Assembly: GCF_042433085.1 (NCBI RefSeq)
Contig: NZ_JBHLWA010000006.1
Span: 1-32,318, forward strand
Direction of reading: 5' to 3'
DNA length: 32,318 bases
From: Gallibacterium melopsittaci
Lineage (GTDB): Bacteria; Pseudomonadota; Gammaproteobacteria; Enterobacterales; Pasteurellaceae
Shown here piece after piece: positions 1-7,107 of the stretch (within the stretch, counting starts at the first letter, position 1; each line of letters opens with the position of its first letter). Below the pieces are notes generated by a model. The model was given only the letters and a program-made list of their open reading frames with translations, was not told the origin of the DNA and searched no databases. Made by a program: the position numbers and the translations under genes.

Positions 1-20
1 GTTATATTTGGTCATAAAAA

Positions 21-70
21 ATCTGCACCTCTGTCTGTTGGATAATAAGTCCAACTTTAGGGGTGCAGAT
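21..70 (-). repeat. Nested inverted repeat, terminator-like or IS end
   Basis: Outer arms ATCTGCACC (21-29) and GGTGCAGAT (62-70) are perfect complements. Inside them GTTGGA (37-42) pairs with TCCAAC (50-55). Read on the minus strand the structure is followed by a T run (20 down to about 15), as in an intrinsic terminator. The sequence TGCACCCCTAAAGTTGGAC on the minus strand also resembles IS3/IS150-type insertion sequence ends from memory. The window starts too close to decide between these readings. Confidence 0.45.
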
Positions 71-110
71 CATTTGGTTACCCTTTTTGTTTTCTATTAA
101 TTAAAGACAT

Positions 111-172
111 AGTAGACAAATTTGTTGCTGATCTACCAAAAACTATGCCAAGTAGACAAAATTGTGGCTAAT
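111..172. repeat. Direct repeat pair, probable IS ends
   Basis: Two 22-bp copies beginning AGTAGACAAA lie at 111-132 and 151-172 and differ at three positions. They sit just beyond the 3' end of the transposase remnant, where a terminal inverted repeat of the IS would be expected. Two copies 40 bp apart suggest nested or repeated insertion. The IS family is not identified with certainty. Confidence 0.4.
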
Positions 173-198
173 ATTTATTTTCTTTAAATATTAGCCAC
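164..198 (-). terminator. Perfect 14-bp hairpin overlapping the transposase stop
   Basis: GTGGCTAATATTTA (164-177) and its exact complement (185-198) surround a 7-nt loop. On the minus strand the first arm contains the stop codon of the transposase remnant. It may act as a weak terminator or block read-through into or out of the IS. No strong T tract follows, so the terminator function is an inference. Confidence 0.4.
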
Positions 199-507
199 TC
201 TTTTTATTTAAAAAATCTTGTATAAACAACATTTTACGTTTTTTCGTTAAGCCATTATGATTATTTAATTTTCTCATCACAATTGCCACCATATGAAATT
301 GACACATCTGTATCACACCAAAATAACGACCGAAGAAAGTCGTATCCATAATTGATGTTCAGGTATCGATTTAAAGGAGTTTTTAAAGATGTTTTAAGGG
401 CTTTATCAATATGTCTTTGAATAGTTCTGACTGAATAATGATATTTAACGGCAAGTTGTTGATAGGTTTGTTTTCCAGAGGTGTAATATGACCAAATTTT
501 TTTGTCC
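191..507 (-). pseudogene. Transposase remnant (mutator/IS256-like DDE), internally deleted
   Basis: The minus strand encodes a helix-turn-helix segment containing GKQTYQQLA and SVRTIQRHID, starting just after an in-frame TAG near 507. After a frame change comes IMDTTFFGRYFGV, matching the first catalytic Asp region of a DDE transposase. It is joined directly to IQMCQFHMVAIVMRKL, which resembles the later CQFH block of the same family. The usual residues between these blocks are missing, as is the N-terminal zinc-ribbon part, so the gene is 5'-truncated, frameshifted and internally deleted. The stop codon is at 191-193. The family name (IS256 variant with zinc ribbon, or a relative) is from memory. 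That it is a dead transposase is clear from the sequence. Confidence 0.7.
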
Positions 508-557
508 TATATGCCTTATTATATTTATATTAAAATCAATAAGTTATTAGTGGATAA

Positions 558-631
558 TGGAGGCGTGTACCGGAGTCGAACCGATCTACATGGATTTGCA
601 ATCCAGTGCATAACCGCTTTGCTAACACGCC
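558..631 (-). tRNA. tRNA-Cys(GCA)
   Basis: The reverse complement starts GGCGTGT and ends ACACGCC-T-CCA, giving a perfect 7-bp acceptor stem with an encoded CCA. The anticodon arm is CTGGA-TTGCAAA-TCCAT/G with anticodon GCA. The T arm contains GGTTCGACTCC. The D arm has AGC..GCGGTTA. The gene appears intact. It lies downstream, in transcription order, of the tRNA-Leu fragment at 716-780, so the two probably belonged to one tRNA operon. Confidence 0.95.
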
Positions 632-715
632 ATATAAGGCAATTCAAGGATTTTAAATTTTAAGAACTAATTTGGGGAAGTTACTATTAAAAATCCATTG
701 AATATATAAAATGAA

Positions 716-780
716 TGGTGCCCGAAGCCAGACTTGAACTGGCACGCCTCGAAAGGCGAGGGATTTTAAATCCCTTGTGT
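716..780 (-). pseudogene. 3' fragment of tRNA-Leu(UAA), candidate attachment site
   Basis: The reverse complement of this stretch carries the anticodon arm AGGGATTTAAAATCCCT (anticodon TAA), a long class II variable arm, the T arm with GTTCAAGTC, and the 3' acceptor half TTCGGGC-A-CCA. The matching 5' acceptor half GCCCGAA and a normal D arm are absent. The upstream sequence is AT-rich and unrelated, with identity to a normal tRNA-Leu ending near ACACAAGGG. Such 3'-only tRNA pieces are typical att sites of tRNA-integrating elements. ICEs of the ICEHin1056/ICEPmu1 type are known to use tRNA-Leu in Pasteurellaceae. It cannot fold as a tRNA. Confidence 0.8.
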
Positions 781-939
781 AAACCAGGTAAACTATCTCA
801 ATTAATTTATAACTTTTTTACCTTGAATGGTTTCTATTGATCTAATTGATCACGAATGATTCTACTCTTTTTTTTCGTTATGTGTAAAGACAATTTTTGT
901 TATGAAATCATAATATTAGGTATCAAAATGCTTTGTATG
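781..939. other. Non-coding spacer right of the tRNA-Leu fragment
   Basis: AT-rich sequence without a convincing gene. It holds a short inverted repeat TGATC-TAATT-GATCA near 839-853. No integrase or xis gene is present on this side of the presumed junction. If the island reading is right, this is the first element DNA, and its integrase lies elsewhere. Confidence 0.4.
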
Positions 940-974
940 CTTAAAAAATAAACACTGTCGCCAGTGGCGACAGT
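940..974 (-). terminator. Rho-independent terminator of the autotransporter gene
   Basis: ACTGTCGCC (954-962) and GGCGACAGT (966-974) form a perfect 9-bp GC-rich stem with a 3-nt loop. On the minus strand it follows the stop codon at 995-997 by about 20 nt and is trailed by GTTTATTTTTT, a typical intrinsic terminator. Confidence 0.85.
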
Positions 975-994
975 ATCTATTTTTGTATTTAGAG

Positions 995-3900
995 CTAAAA
1001 TCCAAACGCAAATCCAGCCGCACCTGCTATATCACCACTTGAACTGGCTGACGCACTAAAGCTAACAACAGCGTTATCTTTGTCACTCTTAACACGTAAG
1101 CCGATTGCAACCGCACTTTCACCGCTGAAAGTTGCCGTTCCTGCACCTACGTTGTAACGTTTATTTGTTACGGTTGGAATTGCGCTCATTGCCATTGCGG
1201 AAGCAATGCCAGCTCTGGTTTCTTCTTTGAGGCGTTTAATTTGTTTATCTGTATGCTGTTGCAAACCATTAATGCGCATATCAGTATAAGTATTTGCTTG
1301 TGCTAACGTGTTACGAGTCATATCATGCACATAGCTATGTACTGCACCACTTGTGACAAGTTGTTTACTATTTTTTGCAACTTTATCTGTGCCTAGCTTG
1401 TTTTGCCATTTTTGTACATCTTGAGCAGTGAGATTTTTCGCTGATCTATCTGCCTTGTTAGATACGTCTATACCGTTGATTACTGCATTCTGAATTGCGG
1501 TATAAACAGTTTTACCGTTAACAAGATTTTTATCAGTTTCTGAAATTGTGCCTATGCCCAGTTTTTTAGCATATTTTTCAGCATCAATATTACTTGCATC
1601 TGTATTGGCTTTAGTATTTAGGTCTGGCTGAATAGCTTCTTTAATATCGTTATTAGATACATTGACCGCATACAATGTATTACCGTCCTTAACAGTTTTA
1701 GATACGGTAGTATTAGTACCATTTACGATTTCTACAGCTTCATTGGCTAAGTTCTTAATAGTGGTTTTACCATTATTAGTTATATTGTCCAGGTCAGTAT
1801 TAGCCTTATTAGAGAGAGAGGTATTAATCGTAGTAATATCACCTTTATCTGCTTTAGTTTCTAAAGCAATATTCAGTGTATCGCCAGTAATCAATCCTTT
1901 ATCGCCTTTGGCATTCTTACCATTACCAAGTTTCTCTTGCCATTTCTGCACGTCTGCTGACACAAGGTTGCTGGCATCTTTGTTAGCTTTACTGTCAAAG
2001 TCTTTTTGGACTGCCCCTTTAATCGCTTCATTAGAGATGTTGACCGCATAAGTCTTAGCATCACCATCTGTACCTTCGGTGACAGTGGTGTTAGTTCCTG
2101 CTACCACTTTGACTGCGCCTTTGGCAAGGTTCTTAATCACCGTTTCACCATCCGTAGTAAGGTTATTCAGGTTAGTGTTGGCTTTGCCATTTAATGCTGT
2201 ATTGATACCGTCTAAACTAGTATTGATATTAGTAATATCAGTTTTATTTGCTTTATCTGATAATGCAGCAGTTAAAACGGTATTTAGTGTATCGCCAGTA
2301 ATCAAGCCTTTATCACCTTTAGTATTGGTGCCATTACCAAGTTTCTCTTGCCATTTCTGCACGTCTGCTGACACAAGGTTGCTGGCGTCTTTGTTTGCTT
2401 TACTATCTAAGTCTTTTTGTACAGCACCTTTAATTGCGTCATTAGAGACATTGACTGCATAAGTCTTAGTATCACCATCTGTACCTTCGGTGACGGTGGT
2501 GTTAGTTCCTGCTACCACTTTAACTGCTCCCTTAGCAAGGTTTTTAATCACTGTTTCGCCATCACTCGTAATGTTATTAAGGCTGGTATTGGCTTTGCCA
2601 TTTAATGCTGTATTGATACCGTCTAAACTAGTATTGATATTAGTAATATCAGTTTTATCTGCTTTTTTACCTAATGTCGTATTAAGAGCTTTAGTATTAC
2701 TATCAAGTGCAGTTAATGCAGCCCCAACATTGCTGTAATTTTTAGCCGTTGGTGTTGTACTAGTTACGTCCGTAATCGAGTATGTCGGTGCTGTTACTCG
2801 TCCATTGGTGTCCACGGATGAGCCACCGCCAAGGTGCTTGGCTAAGTCTGATGCTAGATTACTTAATGCTGTTGCTGTTGCACTGTTTTCCGTCGAACCG
2901 ACACCAAGCAGGGTCTTCCAGTTTTCAATGTTCACATTTGTACCATTTTCAAGGATATCGTGAATTTGGCTACCGTTGATAGCGTCTTTACTGGTTTGGC
3001 TAATAGTGCCGTCAGCCACATAGACAATCTTACGTTGTGCTGCGGTAGAGCCGACAGATACGGTATTGTCGCCACCATCTGCACTGTTCGCTCCGAGGAT
3101 TACAGCATTGTTGACTTTTGTCACTACATTAGATCCAAGCACAAAAGTATTGTTGCCCGAGTTATGTGGGTTAGTGGCTTCACCAATGGTATTGTTATTA
3201 CCAAAAGCGTAACTGCCGTCACCATAGATATAATCTGGGTCTCCGAATGCCCCAGAATTGTTACCCAAGATATTATGCCCAGTCCCAATCGCAATCGAGT
3301 TAGTCCCTGTTACAGCCGATCCTTTGCCAATGGCAATGGAGTTTTCACCTGTCACGATGGTATCTGTGCCAATCGCAAGTGAGTTAGCGCCTGTTGCGAG
3401 GGCATTTGTGCCAATGGCATAGGCATTTTCGCCGACGTTTGTTAAGTCATTCAGTGTTAAAGCGTCACGCAATGCTTGTAATCTATCTTGTTCAGATTTG
3501 AGTTCATTCGCTTTAGCAGTGAGTTGTCGCATGATTTCTTCATATCGCTGAGACAAAGCAATGTCTGCGTCGCTAGGGTTTGTGTTGTCATACGTGCTTT
3601 TCGCCTGATCTGCTGCGGTTTTTAATTGAGCAATCTCTGCTTCTTTCTCGGCAATCGCATTTTTATTAATGCCTAGAGCCTCTTCTAGCTCTTGTGTTAA
3701 TTTTTGCGTAGTAACTTTATTTTTTAATAAAACATCAGAAACATTTTCTTTGTACCAAGCATTATGAGCTTGGTAAATTTGATTATCAAATGAGGTTACA
3801 TCTCCATTATAGAGTGATGGGATACGTGTAATGCTCATTGCTATTGCTTTAGCCTTATTGAATGCCTCTACTTTTTTATCTAACCAAGTCGTATTTTTCG

Positions 3901-5170
3901 TTTCCTCATACATAGTTTGATAATAAGCTATATCTAATGCGTATTCCTTAAGCATTAGGGAGTTATCAAGATAAGAAGCATATCTTCTTGCTTTACTATT
4001 ATCTTCATCTAAGAAATAGTGATTCTGATTCAATAGTTCGGGTAAACTATCCCTAATTTTCTTGAGTGCTTCTTTTTGATTTTCATATGTTGTCTTAGTT
4101 ATAACTCTTTGAAACTCTATGTCGGTTGGTTGTTTGTTTTTAAACAGAGATTCAAATCTCTGGACATCATCAATTTCAGCAACCACAGTTCCATACACTG
4201 TTGGCATAGAGATATCTCTGCCTCTAACTAATCTTAGTTTTTCCCCGTCTTGTATCAATCTCGTAGTATCGTCATAATCATAAAAAGGGTTGTAGCCAAC
4301 AAAAGCAACATAATTGTTATCTAAATTTAGCACAGGGAGATTAATGTTGTATTTAGTTATTGTATTGTTATAGGTATCTATAACATTTTGAGCTATTTGG
4401 GTTCCACTTACTACTTGGTTTTTGAGGGCTTCTATTATAGTGAATCTGATGTTTTGTTTAATATTATTACTTTCATTTTCAAGTGTTCTCGCATCTCCTA
4501 ATGCTGTATAGTAGCTACTCACATAGTCTTTATAAAAATCTACACTTAAATTAAGTGTTGTTCCCTCTTCTGCAATAGATTTAAGTTGTGTTGCTGCATT
4601 AGTCAGTCCTTCGTCAGAGCTAATATCTACATTTTGGATACGACTAACACCGGTCAAACGACTATTTAAATCATCAATTTTTGCCTGAGCGTCTGCTAAA
4701 AATTGGGCTGAACCTGCAACTGTATCGTTGTACGTTTTTAGCTTATTTTGCCATACGCTATATGCGGATTGTTTTGCCAATCTGACTTGTTTTACACGTT
4801 CGCCAGCTTCGATTATGTCGGCTTCGACTTTACGGATGTTTTGCAATTCGCTTAGTAAACGGTTTGTGTTAGCTTCTGCAGTAGAAATTTCGTCTAAACG
4901 TTGTTTGTTTTCAGCTAACTTCTTTGTAATCGAATTTTTAGTTTCATTACCGCCTGTGGCTACTGCGTTTTTTCCAAGTGCAAGTGAGTTAGTGCCAGTT
5001 GCGATTGATCCAGTACCTCTTGCCCGAGCATTTGTTCCTATTTCTAAGCCTGAATCATCCCCGATATTATTAATCGTGATGTTTACTAGATCGGATTGTT
5101 GATTTTCTGTAGCAGCATGAGCTGTTGATAAGGTAGCAGCTAAAATTAAAGCGAGAGTAGTTTTTTTCAT
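995..5170 (-). CDS. YadA-type trimeric autotransporter adhesin
   Basis: 1391 residues, a type Vc secreted adhesin. A classical signal peptide (1-19, ending THA-HA) is followed by a short head of YadA-like repeats (about 41-75: GTNA..GTGSIATGTNSLALG). Next comes a roughly 500-residue, largely helical insert (76-575) without recognisable repeats. A second head has many AIG repeats (about 577-705), then a neck (RKIVYVADGTIS..SKDAINGSQ, ~708-735). The stalk has two 137-residue repeats plus a diverged third, and the C-terminal four-strand membrane anchor (~1316-1391) ends in FGF. Head, neck, stalk and anchor together are diagnostic of the family. The start is supported by AGGAG five to six bases upstream. 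The head is split by a long insert. The Haemophilus-type uptake core lies inside the gene at 1110-1118. Host receptor unknown. Confidence 0.93.
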   Translation of the reverse strand: MKKTTLALILAATLSTAHAATENQQSDLVNITINNIGDDSGLEIGTNARARGTGSIATGTNSLALGKNAVATGGNETKNSITKKLAENKQRLDEISTAEANTNRLLSELQNIRKVEADIIEAGERVKQVRLAKQSAYSVWQNKLKTYNDTVAGSAQFLADAQAKIDDLNSRLTGVSRIQNVDISSDEGLTNAATQLKSIAEEGTTLNLSVDFYKDYVSSYYTALGDARTLENESNNIKQNIRFTIIEALKNQVVSGTQIAQNVIDTYNNTITKYNINLPVLNLDNNYVAFVGYNPFYDYDDTTRLIQDGEKLRLVRGRDISMPTVYGTVVAEIDDVQRFESLFKNKQPTDIEFQRVITKTTYENQKEALKKIRDSLPELLNQNHYFLDEDNSKARRYASYLDNSLMLKEYALDIAYYQTMYEETKNTTWLDKKVEAFNKAKAIAMSITRIPSLYNGDVTSFDNQIYQAHNAWYKENVSDVLLKNKVTTQKLTQELEEALGINKNAIAEKEAEIAQLKTAADQAKSTYDNTNPSDADIALSQRYEEIMRQLTAKANELKSEQDRLQALRDALTLNDLTNVGENAYAIGTNALATGANSLAIGTDTIVTGENSIAIGKGSAVTGTNSIAIGTGHNILGNNSGAFGDPDYIYGDGSYAFGNNNTIGEATNPHNSGNNTFVLGSNVVTKVNNAVILGANSADGGDNTVSVGSTAAQRKIVYVADGTISQTSKDAINGSQIHDILENGTNVNIENWKTLLGVGSTENSATATALSNLASDLAKHLGGGSSVDTNGRVTAPTYSITDVTSTTPTAKNYSNVGAALTALDSNTKALNTTLGKKADKTDITNINTSLDGINTALNGKANTSLNNITSDGETVIKNLAKGAVKVVAGTNTTVTEGTDGDTKTYAVNVSNDAIKGAVQKDLDSKANKDASNLVSADVQKWQEKLGNGTNTKGDKGLITGDTLNTVLTAALSDKANKTDITNINTSLDGINTALNGKANTNLNNLTTDGETVIKNLAKGAVKVVAGTNTTVTEGTDGDAKTYAVNISNEAIKGAVQKDFDSKANKDASNLVSADVQKWQEKLGNGKNAKGDKGLITGDTLNIALETKADKGDITTINTSLSNKANTDLDNITNNGKTTIKNLANEAVEIVNGTNTTVSKTVKDGNTLYAVNVSNNDIKEAIQPDLNTKANTDASNIDAEKYAKKLGIGTISETDKNLVNGKTVYTAIQNAVINGIDVSNKADRSAKNLTAQDVQKWQNKLGTDKVAKNSKQLVTSGAVHSYVHDMTRNTLAQANTYTDMRINGLQQHTDKQIKRLKEETRAGIASAMAMSAIPTVTNKRYNVGAGTATFSGESAVAIGLRVKSDKDNAVVSFSASASSSGDIAGAAGFAFGF
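1840..2661 (-). repeat. Tandem 411-bp (137-residue) stalk repeats
   Basis: Copies at 2251-2661 and 1840-2250 are spaced by exactly 411 bp and are almost identical in DNA, including synonymous positions (for example GTATTGATACCGTCTAAACT in both). Each encodes a stalk unit from KTDITNINTS to the next. A diverged third copy covers about 1455-1839. The array can change stalk length by recombination without shifting frame. Confidence 0.85.
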
Positions 5171-5286
5171 ATTAGTCTCCTTATGTATTTAAAGAGACAT
5201 CATCAGATTACTTAATCATACTGTGAATAGATAATTATTTTTTGATTAATAAGAAAAATTTTCTAACTTTTAGTGAATATTAAAAA

Positions 5287-5334
5287 CATATAAAAAAGAA
5301 AAAGCTAGGTAATTAGTGATTAATACCTAGCTTT
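5287..5334 (-). terminator. Rho-independent terminator of the ardC block
   Basis: AAAGCTAGGTA (5301-5311) pairs perfectly with TACCTAGCTTT (5324-5334). On the minus strand it follows the methylase-like stop codon by 15 nt and is trailed by TTCTTTTTT. It ends the three-gene block before the autotransporter gene. Confidence 0.85.
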
Positions 5335-5349
5335 CAGGTGTAGACTATA

Positions 5350-6171
5350 CTATCCAAAGATGATTTCATCATCTAAATCAATAGTAGAGTTATGCCATAT
5401 CTCTTTAATTTCTTTAATAGATAAATTAGAGTGTATTTTTGATATATCTTCTTTAATAATTAATGAAGATTCATTGCTTTCTTCACTCTGTAAGCGAATA
5501 GCCCAATTACCAGTAACATACGCTAATGTATGAAAACAATATCTTTGCTCATTACTTAATGTATCTCCAACAATCACTGTAGCAGGAATATGAAGTAATG
5601 TTAGCTGTATATAGCACATCATTGCAGTAATAAAATCTATATCTCTTGCTTCAACATAAAGTTGTCGTTGATAATTGATATCATATTGTTGCAATGTTTT
5701 TGCCATCGCTATAATCATTGCTCCAGAACCACATGAGGGTTCGCTTAATGTAATAAACTCTTTTTTGTGTGTGTTTTTGTCAATATGTAATTGAGCCATA
5801 AATTCGGCAATAGGAAATGGCGTAAAAAATTGTCCTTTAAATTCATCACCTAAATCTAATGACATAAACACATCGCCTAGAAAATCTTGATAAGGTTGCT
5901 GCTCAAATGCTATAACGACAGAAGAAAATAATTTACTAAGTAGTGTTTTTTCTTCTTGATTATATGATATAGCTATCCTTTGGTAGTCTTGTAAAAGATT
6001 TTCATCAACTTCTATATTTATGATTTTCATTACACAAGCATAAAGTTCAAAGCCAAAAATGAAAATAAAGTCACTAAATAAAGCAGAACTTCTTTTTCCT
6101 GATATATTGATAAGTCTGTGAAAATCACTGATAAATGTTTTCTTCTCATCTTGTCTAGTTTTCTCTTTCAT
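5350..6171 (-). CDS. N6-adenine DNA methylase-like protein of mobile elements
   Basis: 273 residues. It has the GQFFTP segment (113-118) that precedes the SAM pocket in HsdM-like enzymes and a clear motif I EPSCGSG (144-150). Residues around AMMCYIQL and VGDTLSNE follow. The catalytic NPPY/F motif expected after these is not found: the place reads as YVTGNWAIRL. The same short form is common on plasmids and ICEs. It may bind SAM or DNA and protect the incoming element, or modify DNA in an unusual way. The N-terminal FISDFHRL..SALFSDF matches this family, supporting the start at 6171, with AAGGAG eight bases upstream. It is last in the minus-strand block after the ArdC-like and YubB-like genes. 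Its leader carries a double hairpin. Confidence 0.75.
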   Translation of the reverse strand: MKEKTRQDEKKTFISDFHRLINISGKRSSALFSDFIFIFGFELYACVMKIINIEVDENLLQDYQRIAISYNQEEKTLLSKLFSSVVIAFEQQPYQDFLGDVFMSLDLGDEFKGQFFTPFPIAEFMAQLHIDKNTHKKEFITLSEPSCGSGAMIIAMAKTLQQYDINYQRQLYVEARDIDFITAMMCYIQLTLLHIPATVIVGDTLSNEQRYCFHTLAYVTGNWAIRLQSEESNESSLIIKEDISKIHSNLSIKEIKEIWHNSTIDLDDEIIFG

Positions 6172-6231
6172 TACATTACTCCTTAAGTCGAATAAAGGAG
6201 TAACCCTTAGAGGAGGTTACTCCTCTAAGGG
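6172..6231 (-). promoter_or_regulatory. Interleaved double-hairpin leader of the methylase-like gene
   Basis: On the minus strand four arms follow in the order P-Q-P*-Q*. P is CCCTTAGAGG (6231-6222), Q is GGAGTAACC (6223-6215), P* is CCTCTAAGGG (6213-6204) and Q* is GGTTACTCC (6205-6197). P pairs with P* (10 bp) and Q with Q* (9 bp), each overlapping the next arm by two bases, so both full hairpins cannot form together. Q* can also pair with GGAGTAA at the ribosome binding site (6182-6176, 7 bp). The layout fits a switch controlling translation. What it senses is unknown. Confidence 0.65.
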
Positions 6232-6253
6232 AAGAAAATAGATAAGTTAAAAT

Positions 6254-7003
6254 TTATTCATTATCACAATGCCAATCTTCATCTTCATAACCGAATTCTT
6301 TCGCAAGAATTTTTACTTCAGATGTAGATTCAGGATATTGATAATAACAATTTTCAGATTCAACAGACGAGCAGATGCCCCCAAAGAACATACCTGGTTC
6401 AAAATAAGTTAGCTTAAATGTTACATTTGGAAATGTATCAATTAATGTCTTAAACCATGCCTCAGGAGCACACCAAGGGGTATCAAAGTCAATGGAAAAT
6501 TCTGTGTGATTAATATCATAATCAGGACAATATTGTGTAGTTGCATTCCACTTTACTCCCCAATTTTTATAACACCAATCATACCAATTTCCTACACCGT
6601 ACTTTTCAATATTTTCTAAATATTGACGACCAAACAATAAGTTAAATCCGAATTGCTGTTGCTTATCGGAATTTTGCTCTAACCATTGAATACATTCCCC
6701 AATTGTCATTAGTTTATTATCTCGAGCAAGAGTCGATAAACTATGATGAATTGGGTTAGGTAACGTAATATTTGCTACTTGCGAATCAGCTGGTAGTTTT
6801 AATAACTCAACTGTATTATCGACAAAAGAATTAACACCAATATTTAATGTTTTTGGCATTGGAAGAAGTAATTCAAAATCAAGAATAAAGTGATAATCTT
6901 CTTCATTGTTATCATGAAGACGTATGACTTTTTCAAGAACAGTTTTCAATTCATCTGCGGTATTCGCAATAATATCTAAGCGATTTTCACACCAATTTGG
7001 CAT
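6254..7003 (-). CDS. YubB/Api92-like protein (DUF1281-type)
   Basis: 249 residues beginning MPNWCENRL, with an internal WYDWCYKNWGVKW and a later F-D-T-P-W-CAPEAWF block. These are hallmarks of the DUF1281/YubB-Api92 ferredoxin-like family found on the F plasmid leading region, phages and ICEs. No catalytic function is established for the family as far as I recall, and none can be read here. Conserved Trp and Cys residues dominate. The start is fixed by AGGAGG seven bases upstream. It lies between the ArdC-like and methylase-like genes on the same strand, with spacers of about 80-105 nt that each hold a double hairpin. Context suggests a role early after DNA entry. Confidence 0.8.
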   Translation of the reverse strand: MPNWCENRLDIIANTADELKTVLEKVIRLHDNNEEDYHFILDFELLLPMPKTLNIGVNSFVDNTVELLKLPADSQVANITLPNPIHHSLSTLARDNKLMTIGECIQWLEQNSDKQQQFGFNLLFGRQYLENIEKYGVGNWYDWCYKNWGVKWNATTQYCPDYDINHTEFSIDFDTPWCAPEAWFKTLIDTFPNVTFKLTYFEPGMFFGGICSSVESENCYYQYPESTSEVKILAKEFGYEDEDWHCDNE

Positions 7004-7081
7004 AACATACCTCCTTAAATAGTAATAAGTAATTAAAAGAGTATGTATCCATTCTTATGAGGGATAACATACCCCTCATAA
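7004..7081 (-). promoter_or_regulatory. Interleaved double-hairpin leader of the YubB-like gene
   Basis: Same topology as the leader at 6172-6231 with unrelated bases. P is TTATGAGGG (7081-7073), Q is GTATGTTATCC (7072-7062), P* is CCCTCATAA (7063-7055) and Q* is GGATACATAC (7050-7041). P:P* is 9 bp, and Q:Q* is 10 bp with one bulge. The start region (7010-7001) reads GTATGTTATG, nearly a copy of Q, so Q* can also pair across the sequence between the AGGAG and the start codon. TCTTTT follows Q*, so a terminator role for Q:Q* is also possible. Confidence 0.65.
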
Positions 7082-7107
7082 AAGGTGAGTGTATTTAATA
7101 ACGAATT

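Noticed and set aside
716..800. Functional tRNA-Leu gene
   Set aside because: The 5' acceptor half and D arm are absent, so no cloverleaf can form; only the 3' part matches.
1840..2661. CRISPR-like array
   Set aside because: The repeats are 411 bp long, coding and contiguous, without spacers.
1662..3382. Several plus-strand ORFs opposite the autotransporter stalk
   Set aside because: They repeat with the 411-bp period of the gene on the other strand and have no ribosome sites or family features.
5171..5286. Promoter of the autotransporter gene
   Set aside because: TATTAAT-like hexamers occur but none has a convincing -35 at proper spacing; only the AGGAG ribosome site is clear.
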